Source: Isoetes taiwanensis (Eukaryota > Streptophyta > Lycopodiopsida > Isoetales > Isoetaceae). From it: a DNA stretch of 64,000 nucleotides. This document shows, one piece after another, positions 53,334 through 63,779 of the stretch. Within the stretch, counting starts at the first letter, position 1, and each line of letters begins with the position of its first letter. The position numbers were made by a program, and so were the translations under genes. The stretch spans positions 4,635,086-4,699,085 of the forward strand of contig JAJEKV010000008.1 in the NCBI GenBank assembly GCA_021234155.1, written 5' to 3'. The notes beneath the pieces were generated by a model. That model was not told the origin of the DNA. It ran no database searches and saw only the letters and a program-made list of their open reading frames with translations.

Positions 53334-55814
53334 CTCCCCCCCACCAAATGACACTCGTGAGTGAAGAAAAGGAGGAAGTGTTTCGGAGGGCGGGAAGCCA
53401 TCTGTCTGAAAGTGATCCTCACGGGAGTGAGGACGGGCACCATTATGGTACTTGGCCAATGAGATCCTGGCGTGTTTGTAGAGCAGAAGGAGTGTTGAGG
53501 CCAAGGGCAGGATACGCATCAATGAGAAAACGAGATCGCACCATGTCCTCAAGGGGCATGGGCCCCTGAAGAAACAAACTGACATTCCATGAGTAGGCAG
53601 GTCCGAGTCAAGGCACCGACGCTGGCATTTGGATTGTAAAGTGAAAATGGGACGCCGATTTAAGGAGCCGAGCAAGATGCATTTGAGAGCAGCACAAAAA
53701 CCGCTTTGAAGATGGATCAAGGATTCGGTGAGGTGGTGGCATTCCCGCAAGAAGGTGTCAAGACCATAAAGCGCATCGCCAGGCGTTGCCAACCACGCCA
53801 TTGGCAATATAGATCCAATTCATGGTGTTATCAAGAGTGGCACCATCCTCCCAATTGGAGCGGCGAACAAAACGTGGATCCCACCGGAGATCCGCCGAGA
53901 TCCGAGGTGGAGTCCATCCCGCATGGCCATCCATGACCTTGGTCCAAAAGGGAAGACGCCAATCGATGTCGGGAACTCGGGGGCGTGGAGGGACACCCGA
54001 GGGGAAGCATAGGGAGAGGGATCATGCCCGGGTGGGCTTCGAGCGCTCCCGAATTCACTGACGAGGGCCGGATCAAGAGCTTGGCACCACCGGTCCCAGG
54101 TAGAAGCAGAGAGCTGAGAGTTGACAGGAGGGCTATCCCAGCCCGTGGGGACTGTCTTGCTATCCAGAAGAGCACGAATTGATTGTAACACGCTAGGTGT
54201 CGCATATAAACTTATGCATAGGGAAGATCCTCGATGTCCCAGATACTTCCTTATGCATTGCAACACTTCCGCTTGCGAGAGAGGCAAATGGACAAGTTCA
54301 GGCATGTATTCTTGATGAAGAGCGTGTGTCTGAGCATGATCAGCTAGATAAGGGTTGTTATCCTGAAGCAACCATTGAAGGGTTGCCCATCCTTAAATCT
54401 TTCCTGTGTATCACCCAGATAGAAGTCATGAAAAATGTAAGCCATGGGCTGAACAACTCTGAAGGTGATGAAACCGGATCTTCGCAGATGAATGAGATCA
54501 AAGACCAAAAGGGCACAAAACATACACCTTTGTCTTCGATAGAGAGTTCCTTTGATCCGAAGAAAATCAGCAAAGGCGCTAGGGGAACATCGACGGGACC
54601 CTCAGCCCCATGCCACTTCAGAAGAAAGAGGTGGCGACGTGCAACCACATAATCCAGATAACAAGAAGAAACCGGGAAATCCAAGGGCAGTTGGCTAACT
54701 ATGGTAACATAGCCGTCAAGTTTTGCTTGAGCCTCATCAGCAGACTGAATAGCTTGCTGTAGCTGTTGTTCGAGGTCACGGATCCTGTTGTCCTTTTCTA
54801 ACAGAAGGCGTGATTGGTCACGGACCCGTTCTCGAAGTGTTGACTGCGAGGAGGATGATTGACCGGGAGCATTGAGGCGGCTACCGGCAATCTCCGCGTC
54901 ATCAAGAATTTTCTGTTTCTGCACCTCCGTAAGCTGATCGTGGAGAGAGGTGAGCTGAGAGGTCTGTGTGGAAAGCTGAGCCGTCAAGGAGGCAATTTGA
55001 GCGTCACGCTCTGTAAGGTTTTGAACTTGAGTGCTGTAATTGTCACAAAGCTCGGAGTACAAGGCGTCGAGCTTAGCAATATCTTTCTCCTTGGCACCCA
55101 GGAGGGTATCTTTGGATTTGTTTTGCTCCAATAAGTCCTGAATTTGGTTTGGAGTTGAGCCCGCTGATCCGTAAAGTAGAGTAATCTGATTTTGGGCAAC
55201 CTTGAGATCTTCTGGGCTGTAAAAAGGCCCCGTGGCTTGTCTTGAAGTCGGGTCTCGAGTCTGAACTTGCTTGGTAGCAGCTTGAAGGTCGTGGTGAACC
55301 GCGACGGAGGTGTCGGTGCATGTTGAACCCCATTAAGAGCCGCCTTGGGATTCCTCAGAACTTGAGAACGGCAGGTTTGAGCATCCCCTGGCCGATCTTG
55401 GTACAAAAGTTGGCGAGGGTGCCTTTGTGGTGGTGGAGCCTGCGATTTGCCTTGTTTGCTTATGTTTGTGAGATATGGTGTGAACTGGAAGGCTTTGATG
55501 GTCTAGCGGAGGAGGAGACAAAGGACATGTGAGTGCTGGAATTTTGACATGACCGTAAGAAGAAGGGCGGAAATCTTGCCGACTTGGTGAGTCCGAGGAA
55601 GGGGGGCCGAGTGGAATCATGAGAATGAGGAGGTGGGAGGAAAGTAATGATGATGAGGGCTTGCGAGATGGCCTCCCACCGGAAACTTCAGAGGTAGAAG
55701 TGGCAGCCGAAGACGGTCAACTTCTTGAAGAAGACGGTAGAACAACAATTGGGGCCAATCAATGTGGTTTTTGTGTGAATAGCCAAGGATCACGATATTA
55801 TAGAAGGGTTTATT
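53328..55814 (-). pseudogene. gypsy-3 post-integrase ORF, main part (coiled coil)
   Basis: From the LINE edge, coding-like - strand sequence runs through frames 55617-55814, 55333-55620, 55300-54358, 54371-53820 and 53807-53328. The segment 55300-54700 includes QIQDLLEQNKSKDTLLGAKE then NLTERDAQIASLTAQLSTQ and RVRDQSRLLLEKDNRIRDLE, a clear coiled coil. LPLDFPVSSCYLDYVVARRH follows. The last frame ends …SFGGGEC, its stop TAA lying at the first bases of the LTR (53330-53328). No enzymatic motif is seen. Function unknown; it occupies the place of the extra ORF of Athila/Tat-like elements. Confidence 0.5.
53334..53346 (-). promoter_or_regulatory. gypsy-3 polypurine tract
   Basis: Read on -, ATTTGGTGGGGGGGAG directly precedes the LTR start TGTTAATC. 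A G-run next to a TG terminus is the usual plus-strand primer. Confidence 0.75.
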
Positions 55815-55830
55815 GATATGGGTGTTCTTG
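55815..55830 (+). repeat. LINE target-site duplication, left copy
   Basis: GATATGGGTGTTCTTG, identical to 62413-62428. Confidence 0.95.
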
Positions 55831-56297
55831 GAACGGGGAGAAAATGGACGTTGGCGCTCCTCCAGTCCGCCTTGGGAAACGTGCGAAGCCTGAGCCTCGA
55901 TGGATGAGTCCTTGCTAGAGGATGTTCTCCAGAGTCTTGGGCTTCCCCAGATCCAAGTGGGCCATGATGTGACAGTCGAGGCAATTAGGATTCTTCTTAG
56001 TTTAGCGTACAATAATCAATCGAGAGTAGGATTCTTTAGAACGTCAGTTGGCAGTCACTTCCTTAGCATTCTGTGTTTTGACAGATTAGGATCTCTTAGG
56101 ATTTCTGCTCATAATACCGGATATTTGGCTCTAGGGAACCGATTCCCCAGAAATTTCTTTCATCTCAGTATTCCCATAGATTTTGGCGCCGAGCCTCTTG
56201 TACGGTGGGCTCTGTTCTTCGATTTGCAACCAGCAGAACGCTTCGAAGACTTAGACATCTTGGTTTGGAGGTTTCAAGTCGCCAACTAGCAGAAGGG

Positions 56298-58232
56298 ATG
56301 GAAGGCAAAACAGGGAAGAGCGGTTATGTCAGACCAAAAAAGGGAACTGAAGAGGCAAGAGTGGAGGATGAAGAGTGGACGCAGATCTTTTGGTTAGAGG
56401 ACAAAAGGGATGAAACTTGGAAAAGCCTTAAAGAAATATATATCGCCTTCAATATCATCAAAGATCAACAGAGGGCTGCTGCCGTATGCATGGGAGTGCA
56501 AGAAGATGGTCGGATTGTGGCGGGACTGAAGAAATATGATGAAATTGAGAAGGATTACCTTGAGGGAAGGACGGGAGACAGAGATTGGGTGTGGAACATG
56601 CTAGAAATAGCCCAGTCGATTGATCATTCTCTGTATAAGCTGATCACAGTTAAACAAGGGCATACTGAGGAAGACTGTTGTAGTTTGAAGAACAATATCT
56701 TCAGGAACTCCATGGATGAAATGCTCAATAAAGCGAAGAGGATAGCAGTTAAACTTGATAGCCTGAAATGGACTTCTAAGGCGAGCGTGAAACTAATTAA
56801 ACGATGGGAGGATGCGGAAGATCATGTAATAGAATGGCATAAGCGTCAGTTTAAAGCCTCTCTCCCAAGCAACACTTCTTTCTTGGAGCAAATTTCTACT
56901 TCCCTTGAAACCTATCAACTCAACTTAAAAAAGGGGGGACTCAAGGAATGTTGCATCAGAGACAGTAACGGATTCTTCAACCCTGTTGAAGTGGAGATGT
57001 GTGGGTGCCAAAACTGCAAAACCATTAAGGAAAATAGGCTTCACAGCACAAGCACCAAGGTGGGGGACCTCAAAATTCAAAAACGTAATTCGGTGATGGG
57101 CAAAAGTGATTCGGCAAAAGGTCTGACTACCCCTGTTTCTTATAAAAATGCTTTGTTAAAAAATGATTCTTTGGATTGCTCTAAGGAAAAGCACAGGAAA
57201 ATATGTCAGGAAAAGGGACCGGAAAAAGATTTCATTGACCTTTATTCCATATCTGATCCCTCTGCTTATGACAATTTCTCGAAGAAAGCCTTCCTTATTC
57301 ACTTTCCCAGGAAGTGTCTGACCATCAGTGAGGTCAAGATGTGGGTCACTAAAGCCCAAAATATCCCTATTATGTCTATTCTTAAGCTGGACAACAGAAC
57401 CTTCCAAATTGTTTGCAGAGATGAGGTTTGTGTTAACCAAATTCTGAAAAGGAAAATTGATCATATAAACTACCAGCCTTTTTATATTATGAGGTGGAGT
57501 CCCGATTACATTCCTGATAAGCTTGAGAATATTTACATTACCACTTGGGTCACCCTCCCCAACCTCCCCCTGTTTTTCTGGACCAACTCTCACCTCAATG
57601 CTATATCTGAGGAATTGGGGGATACCATTGATATTAATATTCCTCAAACGAATTATCCTTCTATATGTATTTCCAAAAAAGTTAACTCTAACTGGAGAAG
57701 GGAGATCAAGGTAAAGACTGGCCCTGAAGACTTGCTGAGCCTCAAGGTCAACTATTCTAAAATGCCTGTCCTACCTTCAGGGGAAGACTCTGACAAAGGA
57801 AAGAACGTCCCCCAAAAGGAGCAGAGCAGACAAATTTGGGTTCCTGTGACCCGAGAAAAGGGGGAATCTAGTGCTACAGAGGAAAAGGGGAAGTACCAGG
57901 AAACACTGATCCCCACTCGAAATATCGACCAAACCAGCATAAACTTGGATCAGAACCTAGTCTTAACCTTAAATAATGTGAATTTCTCTGTTAAAATTGA
58001 CACAAATAGGTTCACATTAGTGCTTCCAGAGAAAATACCTGAGAGCTTTATGGAGAGCAGAATTTGGGACTTGAATCACATTGAGGAAGAGGTCACGATG
58101 GATAAAAAGCAGGATTGGCAAATTGTTACAAGGAAAAAAGGCAGGGGTAAGAAGAAAACATATTTGGGGCCTACCAGAACCAGCCCAAGAAAGATTCAGG
58201 ATGGTAGGACAGCAGGTAAGTTTATGTACTAA
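56298..58232 (+). CDS. LINE ORF1 protein, DUF4283-like
   Basis: I take ATG 56298 as the start, the first ATG in the frame (an upstream in-frame stretch has none), giving 644 residues. The N-terminal half is charged and helical, with a C-G-C-x2-C cluster (MCGCQNCKT) near residue 235. Around residues 330-470, KKAFLIHFPRKCLTISEVKMW, MSILKLDNRTFQIVCRDE and YIMRWSPDYIPDK follow the pattern of DUF4283, the RNA-binding-like domain of plant LINE ORF1 and related proteins. The tail is basic (RKKGRGKKK). ORF1 proteins coat LINE RNA. It is open throughout. Its stop overlaps the ORF2 start (TAATG). Confidence 0.8.
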   Translation: MEGKTGKSGYVRPKKGTEEARVEDEEWTQIFWLEDKRDETWKSLKEIYIAFNIIKDQQRAAAVCMGVQEDGRIVAGLKKYDEIEKDYLEGRTGDRDWVWNMLEIAQSIDHSLYKLITVKQGHTEEDCCSLKNNIFRNSMDEMLNKAKRIAVKLDSLKWTSKASVKLIKRWEDAEDHVIEWHKRQFKASLPSNTSFLEQISTSLETYQLNLKKGGLKECCIRDSNGFFNPVEVEMCGCQNCKTIKENRLHSTSTKVGDLKIQKRNSVMGKSDSAKGLTTPVSYKNALLKNDSLDCSKEKHRKICQEKGPEKDFIDLYSISDPSAYDNFSKKAFLIHFPRKCLTISEVKMWVTKAQNIPIMSILKLDNRTFQIVCRDEVCVNQILKRKIDHINYQPFYIMRWSPDYIPDKLENIYITTWVTLPNLPLFFWTNSHLNAISEELGDTIDINIPQTNYPSICISKKVNSNWRREIKVKTGPEDLLSLKVNYSKMPVLPSGEDSDKGKNVPQKEQSRQIWVPVTREKGESSATEEKGKYQETLIPTRNIDQTSINLDQNLVLTLNNVNFSVKIDTNRFTLVLPEKIPESFMESRIWDLNHIEEEVTMDKKQDWQIVTRKKGRGKKKTYLGPTRTSPRKIQDGRTAGKFMY

Positions 58233-61200
58233 TGGATAGGTCCTTAAGTTGTATTACCTGGAATTTACAGGGGATTAATAGTATAATTAAAAGGGAGCGG
58301 TTAAAGGTATGTATTCTTTCCCTTAACCCTGACATTCTCTTTCTTCAGGAGCATAAGATTCACGATATTCAGCATGAATCTATTATTAGAAAGACTCTCC
58401 CTATTGGGTATAGCCTATGGTCCATTCCTGTCCGGAATCTTCTTGCTGGCATTGCTATTATTTGGAGGGATAATCTTAATCTAACTGACCCTTATATGGT
58501 TAGTGACAGAGAAGGTAGGTGGCAAATTCTGAGATGTAATATGAAGAATGTGAGGTTAGCCTTTGTAAACATCTATGCTTATAATAATCCTGGGGATAGG
58601 ATTAAGGTTTGGACCAAAGTTAAAAACAGCTTGGATAACATTGATTATGATGAATGTATCATGGGAGGTGATATGAATATGGTGACCAATGGTTACATGA
58701 GGAATAAAAATTTCAAGCCCCGCTTGCCCCAGGAAAATAACATTTGGAATAACCTCTTGCAGTCCCATCACCTTCTTTTAGCTAGAACTAAGCCTAATGA
58801 TTTTAGTTGGACAGATAAAAGGGTGGACCCCATTTGGTGTTTACATGATAGATTTTACATCTCAGAGAACCTTTGGAACAACAGCAACAGAGTGGAGAAT
58901 ATGAAGGGCTATACCTTATCTGATCATTTCCTCCAGAAAATTATTATCTCGGCCCAAGATCAGAATAGGAGGAGAAAAACGTACTTTAAGTTAAATACCA
59001 CTCTTCTTGATCACACTGATTTTATGGTTAAGCTCCAGGAGGTGCTAGATAGAAACCCGAAGCCCCCTGGCAATTTTGGATGGATGGATTGGTGGGTTAG
59101 AGTCTCTAAGGCTATTAAAAACTGGCTAAAAGAATGGGGGAAGGAAATCCATCACCAGAAGATGGCCAACCTAAATAATCTTAGGGATCTTCTTCCTCAT
59201 GCTTCTGGGGATCATCAGGAGCAAATCAGGAAGGAAATTGAGAAGGAAGAAATCAGAATAGCTAAAGGTTGGAAGCTTAAATCCAAAATTAGAGAAATAA
59301 AGGAGGATGAGAGGTGCAACTCCAAATTTTTCTTCATTAAGGCTAAAGGTAGAGTTAAGAGAAACCATATCTTTGAGATTATGGTTGGAGATGATCTAAT
59401 CTCAAATGAAGATAATATTAAAAGGGCTGCAGCCAGTCATTTTGCTAATGTTATGGGTACTAATCAGGACTGTCATCCTGGCAATATGGTTAACTTTATT
59501 AATCTCCAAGCAAAAGTTAGCAATGAGCATAATAGGGAACTGGAGAAATGCTTCAGTAATATTGAGCTGTATAGTATAGTAAAGGAGATGGAGAATGGCA
59601 AGACTCCTGGACCTGATGGTCTGCCAGTTGAGTTTTTCAAGAAAGCATGGCCTATCCTGGGTGACAGTATCACAAATTTAGCAAATGAGTTCAGACAGCA
59701 GAAATGTCTGGATGCTAGAATTAACACTAGCCTTATTGCTCTTATCCCTAAGAATGACATGCCAAGTAGCTTTTCGGATTACAGGCCTATCTCCCTCTCT
59801 AATGTGATTTATAAGATTATTTCTGGTTCTATTGCTGCCAGACTCAAGCCTGTCCTTGAGAGTATTATTAGCTCCTCCCAATGGCTTATTTGAGAGATAG
59901 GATAATGTGGTTACGACCATTTTGGGATTGAATTGGACCAAAGATTCAGGTCAAGATATTGCCCTCATTAAACTCGACATTACTAAGGCTTTTGATATGG
60001 TGAGTTGGAATTTTCTGCTTCAATGCTGCAGTGCTCTTGGTTTCTCTGAAGAGGTAATTAATATCTTTTATGCTATTCTAAATAATTCTCGTTCCTCAGT
60101 TCTCATCAATGGTGAGTGCAGTCCATTCTTTCCCTTGAAAAGGGGTGTGAAACAGGGCTGTCCCTTAGCCCCTTTTCTATTTCTGATTGTCATGGAAGCT
60201 TTGCACAGCAGACTTGAGGAAGCCAAGAATACTAATATGATCAAAGGACTCTCTTTACCTGACAATAATATTACAGATCAAATTCTAAATGGACACTTTG
60301 CAGACGACACTTTCCTCATGGTTTCTATGGATGCAAACTCGATCCTGAATACTCAAACTATTTTGGATCAGTTTGGAGCAGTTTCGGGTTGTAAGATTAA
60401 CCGGACCAAATCAAGGGTGATGGCAAGAAATCAGGTAAAGGGAGTGCAAACAGCTGCCCTCCTGGACTGTAAGTATGACCCCCCCACTCTTAAATCAAAG
60501 ATTCTTGGTATTCCCTTTGCTATTAGGAGTAGTCCCTCTGATATTTGGGAGGGTATTATTGACAAGTTCCAAAGAAAAGTTGATAGCTTAAATTCTAAGT
60601 ATTTATCTAAAAATGGGAGGGCCATCATAGCTAATTTTGTTATCTCTTCTTCTCATGTTTACCAGTCTTCTGTTATACTTGCTCCCAAGAAAGTCTCTTC
60701 TAAGCTTCAAAGTATTATTGGGAGATTTATCTCTGCAGGTCAAAACAGAAGATGTTGGACACCCGTATCCATGGAAGAATGTTGCTAGAAGAAAAAGAGA
60801 GATGGTGGTCTAGGTGTTATTAATATTGAGAAGTGGAATTGCTCTCTCACAACCAAGTATTTTTATAAAGTCGCCTATATGGTCGGGATAAAGCACCCTA
60901 TTTCCATTATTATCCAGCACTATATTAATAAGTGCCATCCTTTTGGCTGGAGACAAATTAAGATGCACCTCCCCCACTCCATCTATTTTCCTTTTACTGT
61001 CCCCAACTCTACTCCTGGTATTCTTAAGAAGTGGATTAAAGCCTGGATTCAAGTTAGAGGTATGTATACTTGGAAGGAAGGATTGTCGATGGATCAAACC
61101 ATTTTTGGAATCCAGCCCCGATTACTAACAACAATGGGAACTTGTGCTTAGCTTGTCACTTTCCAGATCAGGTTAAAAAATGGGGTCTTAAGGGCATCAC

Positions 61201-61830
61201 TTATGTGCACAATATGTTCAATGATCAGGGGCTGATTCCTTTTGAAGATTCCCTTTTGGCTGATGAAGGAGAGGATTGCAAATTCACATACAACAACATC
61301 CGTACCACTCGCCCTATGGTATTTGGTCGATTGATGGAATTAACTGGAACCATAATGGGTTGCTGAGCTTTACAGTTAGGAAAGCCTACAGGCATCTCAT
61401 GAGGAATCAGGAAATCACCATCCATAGGAAATGGCATACTGATAAAGACAGGTGCATCAAGAATCTTACCTTCATGTGGTCCAGCCCTATTTATCCTAAA
61501 ATCAAGTCGTTTATGTGGCAACTCTGGCACAGGGCCCTGGCCACAAACAAGAAAAGGCACAGACTTCATATGGCTGACTCAGATATATGCATCAGATGTA
61601 TGGCTAACAAAGAGGATGAGGACCACTTATTCAGAACTTGCATCTGGGCCGAGTGGATTCTTGATTTAGCCTCGGCTTACTTGGGATATGATCTTCTTTC
61701 TCTTAGCTCCCTGGATTTTTTTTCTCTCCCAACCCCACGGATTGAGGATTTTACATCCTCCCATGGAGGATCTGGAAAGGAAGAAATGAATTTGTATTCA
61801 ATTATGAAATTATTCACCCGGAGGGAGTGA
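58232..61830 (+). pseudogene. LINE ORF2: endonuclease, reverse transcriptase, zinc-binding domain
   Basis: ATG 58232. The endonuclease has ITWNLQGI, LFLQEHKI, GGDMNMV and LSDHF, the APE-type metal and catalytic motifs. RT motifs: GPDGLPVEFFKKAWP, DYRPISLSN, IKLDITKAFDMV, GVKQGCPLAPFLF and FADDTF, so the three catalytic Asp are present. Then zf-RVT: FMWQLWHRALATNKKRHRL, CIRCMANKEDEDHLFRTC. A frameshift with stops near 59885-59905 separates the first and second RT parts. TAG replaces a probable TGG at 60786-60788, and more frame changes follow around 61140-61370. ORF2 nicks target DNA and primes reverse transcription; this copy cannot be translated in one piece. Confidence 0.85.
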
Positions 61831-62396
61831 TAAAACAGATCAAATATGATGTTGACTGGATTATTGAAGGATTGTCAAACTAATGTCCTTTGTATTTACA
61901 GGAATTATGTTCGTGCTGATGAGGAGAATCAAGTGGAAGAAAATTAATCTGGAGGCAAACAGGGAGTGGACCAGGCTATTTGGCTCACCCAATACACTCG
62001 GGCATGAAGAACCCTGTATGTGCAATTGCTGCTGCGACCAAAACTATGATATCAGGCGGGCTTTAATCTGCAAGGCCAAGGATGTAAAGGGGAGATACAA
62101 TCTGGCGATGGCAGGGTCTTGTATGTGCATGTTCCGCACTTTTAGCACGAGGTGGGGAAGAGGAAGGAAAACTACTAATTTTAACCTCGATCGAAGTTTC
62201 TAAGTAAAGAATTCTTATCTCAAGGCAACAAAAATATCATACCCAAAGACTATTTTAAGGATTATATCTATTTCGGAAACAATTTTTGACTTTTAATAGA
62301 TAGGAGGGATCCTTGCCCTCCTTTCTATTTATGGGTTAAACTTCCCTGTAAAAAGTTTTTCTTTTTGTACTCTCCTTACTTATACTTTAATATATA
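61831..62396 (+). other. LINE 3' region
   Basis: A + frame 61883-62203 contains CMCNCCC and other Cys but no recognised domain; it could be the decayed end of ORF2 or non-coding. The remainder is AT-rich leader to the ACCGACTTC end. Confidence 0.4.
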
Positions 62397-62412
62397 CCGA
62401 CTTCATAAAAAA

Positions 62413-62428
62413 GATATGGGTGTTCTTG
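62413..62428 (+). repeat. LINE target-site duplication, right copy
   Basis: GATATGGGTGTTCTTG, identical to 55815-55830. Confidence 0.95.
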
Positions 62429-62819
62429 ATAGAATACCCAAGGGAACTTATGCTTCGCAGAAACTTGACAAAAGTTTCATGGGCTTGTCAATATTTGTCG
62501 TGATGCACATTTGCTTGATAACAGGAGCACCAAACTCAGCGCTGACATCTAGATCTTTGTGATGGTAGACCAAGATAAACATGGAGTTTGCATCCATGCT
62601 GCGGATCGCTGACGATGTTTGCAAGGAACTCCGCTTCAACCGGTCCGGATTTGGAGCCGGGTTCCATCTGTGAGAATTCGTAAAGCTGCTGGCATTCTGC
62701 GACTTCACGATTGGGGCCAACAAGGGCTTCGGAAAGTGGGCGTCAAGAAAGAGAGACTTAAAAAGAGAGCCGTCCCCGGAGCAAAGAGTTTGAAGTGTAG
62801 GTAATCTTGGTGCAGCCAT
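62429..62819 (-). pseudogene. gypsy-3 post-integrase ORF, N-terminal part
   Basis: An ATG at 62819 opens 123 codons (MAAPRLPTLQTLCSGDGSLF…), stopping at 62448, 20 bases before the LINE edge. MDANSMFILVYHHKDLDVSAE and ITTNIDKPMKLLSSF are coding-like. No domain is recognised. The reading continues after the LINE in another frame. Confidence 0.45.
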
Positions 62820-63309
62820 GGCAAAAGAGCTTGAGTAAAAGAGTGGTGATGCAAAGGCGGAAAGCGGAGAACGGAGGACGAAGGCGCAGAGAGACGAAAA
62901 GGTTTAGGGCGCGCAAATGGAGGTGAAGAGGCATGATGAGGACGAAACTGCAACCGTTGATGGTGCCAGGTGTTGAAAGATGCCAAGGAGGCGATTGAGA
63001 GGCAAAAATTTGGCGAAGTCCCCAAACAACAAAGGGAGAAGCAATGAACGGTGGAGATGAGACGTGAGAAAATGATCGGATGTGATAGGTGGCCAAAGGA
63101 CACGCAGTAATGGTTGACGGGTATGAAAAGAAAGAATGACATTTAATGCTGGAATCTCGAAGTGGGATATCATTAACGAATGTGTCAGAAGGTACCATGG
63201 CTAGATATGTGGCTGGAGAAAAGATTCTCGTTTTAGAAAGAGCCGTGCATTGCAAACACGTTGGCAATTTTTCTGATTGGTCCACGTCGACAAGTAGTTC
63301 CTCGGTTGG

Positions 63310-63318
63310 CTATATAAG
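63310..63318 (+). promoter_or_regulatory. TATA-like box upstream of a small ORF
   Basis: CTATATAAG lies 30 bases before ATG 63348. That spacing would leave a leader of only a few bases, unusually short for a plant gene. Confidence 0.35.
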
Positions 63319-63347
63319 ACGAACCGGGAGTGAAGCGAAGACATTCG

Positions 63348-63650
63348 ATGGCGCTCAGCATGGCGGCTGCTGGTTTGAACGAGAATTGCACAATGCCTAC
63401 TAACTGTCAGGAGTGGATTACTTGTAAAATGGACTGTCTGGACCTCTGGCGCTGCCACAATCATGGCCTGCGAATGGATGGCTGGTGTGCCGGGATGGCT
63501 GAACATCCCGATCCTAATACCAACGGGATGGAGGTGGTTCTGCACCTTCGCTGGGATTCTAAACAAACGCCGGCTGGGACCTTCTACTACCTCCTCGCAT
63601 CACCTCCGGCTCCAACCCGGAGTAGAGGGTTTTTCTTCTTAGGTTTTTAG
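63348..63650 (+). CDS. Small Cys-rich hypothetical protein (100 aa)
   Basis: ATG 63348 begins MALSMAAAGLNENCTMPTNC. The frame continues with CKMDCLDLWRCHNH and GWCAGMAEHPD, then a Pro/Arg-rich tail. Six Cys fall in the first half. No signal peptide or known family is recognised. It is antisense to gypsy-3 and may be a chance frame or part of an unrecognised insertion. Confidence 0.25.
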   Translation: MALSMAAAGLNENCTMPTNCQEWITCKMDCLDLWRCHNHGLRMDGWCAGMAEHPDPNTNGMEVVLHLRWDSKQTPAGTFYYLLASPPAPTRSRGFFFLGF

Positions 63651-63656
63651 TAGATA

Positions 63657-63720
63657 GGGCTCGGAGCCCATTTTTGTATATAGGGCCGTGCCCATAGCGG
63701 AAATAGCTGGGCTATGCCCA
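63657..63720. repeat. Three consecutive GC hairpins
   Basis: GGGCTC-G-GAGCCC (63657-63669), GGGC-CGT-GCCC (63683-63693) and TGGGC-TAT-GCCCA (63708-63720) follow one another within 64 bases. They lie just after the small + strand ORF, and before the A/T-rich stretch leading to the integrase end. Confidence 0.7.
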
Positions 63721-63779
63721 CATTTTGTAAAAAAAATCCACCTATAATATAATATGCCACTCTTTTAGTCACTTTGGTT

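Larger units (their letters stand above)
55831..62412 (+). mobile_element. L1-type LINE, near full length (6.58 kb)
   Basis: Perfect 16-bp duplications flank it. It has a 467-bp leader, ORF1, an overlapping ORF2 (endonuclease, RT, zinc-binding domain), a 3' leader with TTTAATATATACCGACTTC (a typical plant LINE 3' end), and a short A-rich tail (ATAAAAAA). It lies opposite to gypsy-3, interrupting that element's ORF. The perfect duplication and complete length suggest a fairly recent insertion, although ORF2 carries several lesions. Confidence 0.92.
62820..63779. other. Spacer between gypsy-3 integrase and its extra ORF
   Basis: No retrotransposon domain is visible. It contains a + strand TATA-like box and a small ORF (63310-63650) and three GC hairpins (63657-63720), described separately. 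Confidence 0.4.
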
